DNA of 6,041 nt from Halovivax sp. Lineage in GTDB: Archaea > Halobacteriota > Halobacteria > Halobacteriales > Natrialbaceae. Where the stretch lies: NCBI GenBank assembly GCA_007135505.1, contig SLIS01000243.1:1-6041 (forward strand). Reading direction: 5' to 3'. Below are positions 4,525-6,041 of this stretch, in pieces. The translations under genes and the position numbers were made by a program. Within the stretch, counting starts at the first letter, position 1; each line of letters starts with the position of its first letter. The notes below the pieces were generated by a model. That model was given only the letters and a program-made list of their open reading frames with translations, ran no database searches and was not told the DNA's origin.

Positions 4525-5706
4525 ATGGGCCGCACCGAGCCGGACGGGTTCGCCGACCTCGACGAAGACGCGTTCGCGCCCTCGCGGGGCAACTGGCGAT
4601 TGTTGGCTCGACCGTTCGCCGCGGCTGCCGCCTACGCGTTGCTGCTGGGCGGGGTCGCCTACGCGTACCTGCTCGAGGGCGAGAACACGCTCGTTCTGGC
4701 CGGGCGGGAGATCATCCTCCTGGACTGGGTCACCCTGCTGTCGCTGTCGATCGTCGTCATAGTTTCGGGGCCCACGATCTACGGGAATCCGGGAAGCGCT
4801 CGCTCGTTCGTCGCGCGGTTCTGCCGGGATCGGTTCGCCGCAGCCTGCGCCGCCGTCCTGGCGCTTCTGCTCGCGGTGGCCGCATTTGGGTCCCTCCTCG
4901 TCCCCGGTCCGGAGGTCACGCCGGCGGCGATATATCAGCCCCCGTACGGCGTCAGCGTTCTCGAACGGATCCCGACCAGCTGCGTCGGGACGGTCGCCGA
5001 CGGGGAGTGTCACGGATCGCTGGCTCACCCCCTCGGCACCGACAACGGCGGGCGGGACGTCCTCCTGACGACGGTGAGCGGACTCCGGACCAGCCTCCAG
5101 GTGGGCCTCTCCGCGGCGGTGATCGCCGGCGGGATCGGAACCTCGGTCGGCGTCGTCGCGGGCACCGTCGGCGGGCGCGTTGACGACATCTTGATGCGCT
5201 ACGTCGACGTGCAGAGCGCCGTGCCGGCGTTTTTCGCGTACGTCCTCATCGTTGCCATCCTGTCGGCCGACCTCGTGCTGATGGTCGTGGTGTTCGGTCT
5301 CCTGAGCTGGGGCGGTCTCGCCAGGCTGGTCCGGAGCGAGGTGCGGCGCATCAGGGAGGAGCTGTACGTCCGCGCTGCAACCGCATCGGGGGCGGGTTCC
5401 CTGCACAACATCCGATACCACGTGCTCCCGAACGCAGCCAGCGCGGTTCTGGTTCCGCTGTCGACGCTGGTGCCGACGTACATCCTGTACGAGGCCGCGC
5501 TCTCGTTCCTGGGCTTCGGCGAGTCCGACCCCCGGATCATCTCGCTGGGGAGCGAGATCGACAGAGGGATGGTACACCGATTCTCCGCCTGGTGGGACGT
5601 CTGGTGGCACCCGGCCGTCCCGGCGGTGGCGCTGACGCTGCTCGTGCTCGTGACCCTCGTCGTCGGCGATCGAACCGCCGATCTCGCCGACCCGCGCGAG
5701 CGCTAG
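4525..5706 (+). CDS. ABC transporter permease, DppC/OppC type (dipeptide/oligopeptide/nickel class)
   Basis: Inner-membrane permease of a peptide/nickel-class ABC importer. Residue numbers count from the in-frame ATG at 4495, which gives 403 residues; I prefer Met11 (4525) because of the promoter position and the poor codon use of the first ten residues. The family mark HPLGTDNGGRDVL spans 178-190. The EAA loop that contacts the ATPase runs from about 288 (EELYVRAATASGAG) to LPN (311-313). LSFLGFG (337-342) and a C-terminal DPRER are also typical. Hydrophobic segments lie near 38-60, 72-94, 113-137, 199-225, 241-257, 258-280, 316-341 and 373-391. DppC proteins usually have six and about 300 residues, so the first two are extra. 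The external loop between segments 3 and 4 has Cys163 and Cys172, a possible disulfide. Substrate cannot be told. The partner-type DppB gene faces it, seven bases away. Confidence 0.92.
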   Translation: MGRTEPDGFADLDEDAFAPSRGNWRLLARPFAAAAAYALLLGGVAYAYLLEGENTLVLAGREIILLDWVTLLSLSIVVIVSGPTIYGNPGSARSFVARFCRDRFAAACAAVLALLLAVAAFGSLLVPGPEVTPAAIYQPPYGVSVLERIPTSCVGTVADGECHGSLAHPLGTDNGGRDVLLTTVSGLRTSLQVGLSAAVIAGGIGTSVGVVAGTVGGRVDDILMRYVDVQSAVPAFFAYVLIVAILSADLVLMVVVFGLLSWGGLARLVRSEVRRIREELYVRAATASGAGSLHNIRYHVLPNAASAVLVPLSTLVPTYILYEAALSFLGFGESDPRIISLGSEIDRGMVHRFSAWWDVWWHPAVPAVALTLLVLVTLVVGDRTADLADPRER

Positions 5707-5721
5707 CGGCAGGTCACCGCT
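5705..5721. terminator. Possible hairpin between convergent permease genes
   Basis: AGCGG (5705-5709) and CCGCT (5717-5721) pair around CAGGTCA, spanning both stop codons and the whole seven-base gap. It could help end both messages, but there is no T-run and archaeal termination usually depends on one. Low confidence. Confidence 0.2.
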
Positions 5722-6041
5722 CCGTGCGCGGATCGAGCGCGAACGCGGCGAGGTCTTGCAGCAGGTTCGCGAGGACGACCGTGGTGGCGAACAGGCCCGT
5801 GAGGATCACGACGAGGTCGAGGTCCCGATTGACGATCGCATCGTAGGCGAGCAGACCGACCCCCGGCACGTTGAAGACGATCTCGAGCACGAACACGGCG
5901 ACGAGAATCACGCCGACGAGCTCGGTCACGAACAGGGTCACGAGCGGGACCGCCGCCGCCCGGAACACGTGCCGGGCGATCCGACGGGGGCCGGCCCCCC
6001 TGGCCCGGGCCAACGTGACGAACGTTTCGACGAGCGCGTTC
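5714..6041 (-). CDS. ABC transporter permease, DppB/OppB type, C-terminal part only
   Basis: The last 108 residues of a DppB-class permease; the 5' part lies beyond the right edge, where the frame is open to position 6041. The visible part starts in the EAA loop: ETFVTLARARGAGPRRIA, followed by HVFRAAAVPLVT, matching the E-ARAKG-----RHALRNALIPV pattern of the family. A hydrophobic segment follows (LFVTELVGVILVAVFVLEIVF), then the family-typical FNVPGVGLLAYDAIVNRD, a last segment (VVILTGLFATTVVLANLLQDLAAF) and the terminal LDPRTER. DppB normally pairs with DppC in one membrane complex and is normally encoded directly before it on the same strand. Here it is convergent with a DppC-type gene, so either the two belong to different operons or a rearrangement has inverted one. 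No internal start is credible as the true one, since the EAA loop lies mid-protein. Confidence 0.92.
   Translation of the reverse strand, partial: NALVETFVTLARARGAGPRRIARHVFRAAAVPLVTLFVTELVGVILVAVFVLEIVFNVPGVGLLAYDAIVNRDLDLVVILTGLFATTVVLANLLQDLAAFALDPRTER

Noticed and set aside
4483..5610. Minus-strand ORF of 375 codons opposite the DppC-type permease
   Set aside because: Its hydrophilic, Arg/Asp/Gln-rich translation is the antisense of a membrane protein, and the plus frame has the family motifs and membrane segments.

Overview
The window reads as chromosomal DNA from a halophilic archaeon. It is GC-rich, the predicted proteins are strongly acidic (Asp/Glu-rich), promoters look archaeal (AT-rich boxes about 26-30 bases before start codons, with little or no leader), the tRNA does not encode its CCA end, and several proteins belong to families I associate with haloarchaea. 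The genus cannot be told from the sequence.

Layout. Positions 1-829 (minus) hold most of an ABC-transporter ATPase of the ferric-iron/FbpC type, cut by the left edge; its promoter carries a near-perfect iron-repressor-like palindrome. Positions 973-1443 (minus) hold a small acidic DUF5793-type protein. Divergent from it, 1626-2297 (plus) encodes a Trm9-like SAM methyltransferase, followed by a tRNA-Gly(UCC) gene at 2412-2482. About 120 bases further on, the 3' end of that tRNA is duplicated, as at integration sites. A UspA stress protein (2812-3240, plus) follows, then a weak small ORF and a small zinc-ribbon protein (3508-3708), both minus, then a GNAT acetyltransferase (3876-4451, plus). 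The right end holds two permeases of the dipeptide/oligopeptide (DppB/DppC) class facing each other: a complete DppC-type gene on plus and the 3' part of a DppB-type gene on minus, with only 7 bases between their stop codons.

Functional links. The FbpC-like ATPase and the palindrome in its promoter fit iron-controlled metal uptake. The Trm9-like methyltransferase beside a tRNA with a wobble U is suggestive, because eukaryotic Trm9 acts on wobble uridines including that of tRNA-Gly(UCC). The two permeases could form one transporter, but their convergent layout is unlike the usual dppB-dppC operon. The remaining genes look like independently transcribed housekeeping or accessory genes. I found no CRISPR array, complete insertion sequence, or recognisable defence system. 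The best candidates for something undescribed are the tRNA 3'-end duplication with its structured spacer and the arrangement around the zinc-ribbon gene.
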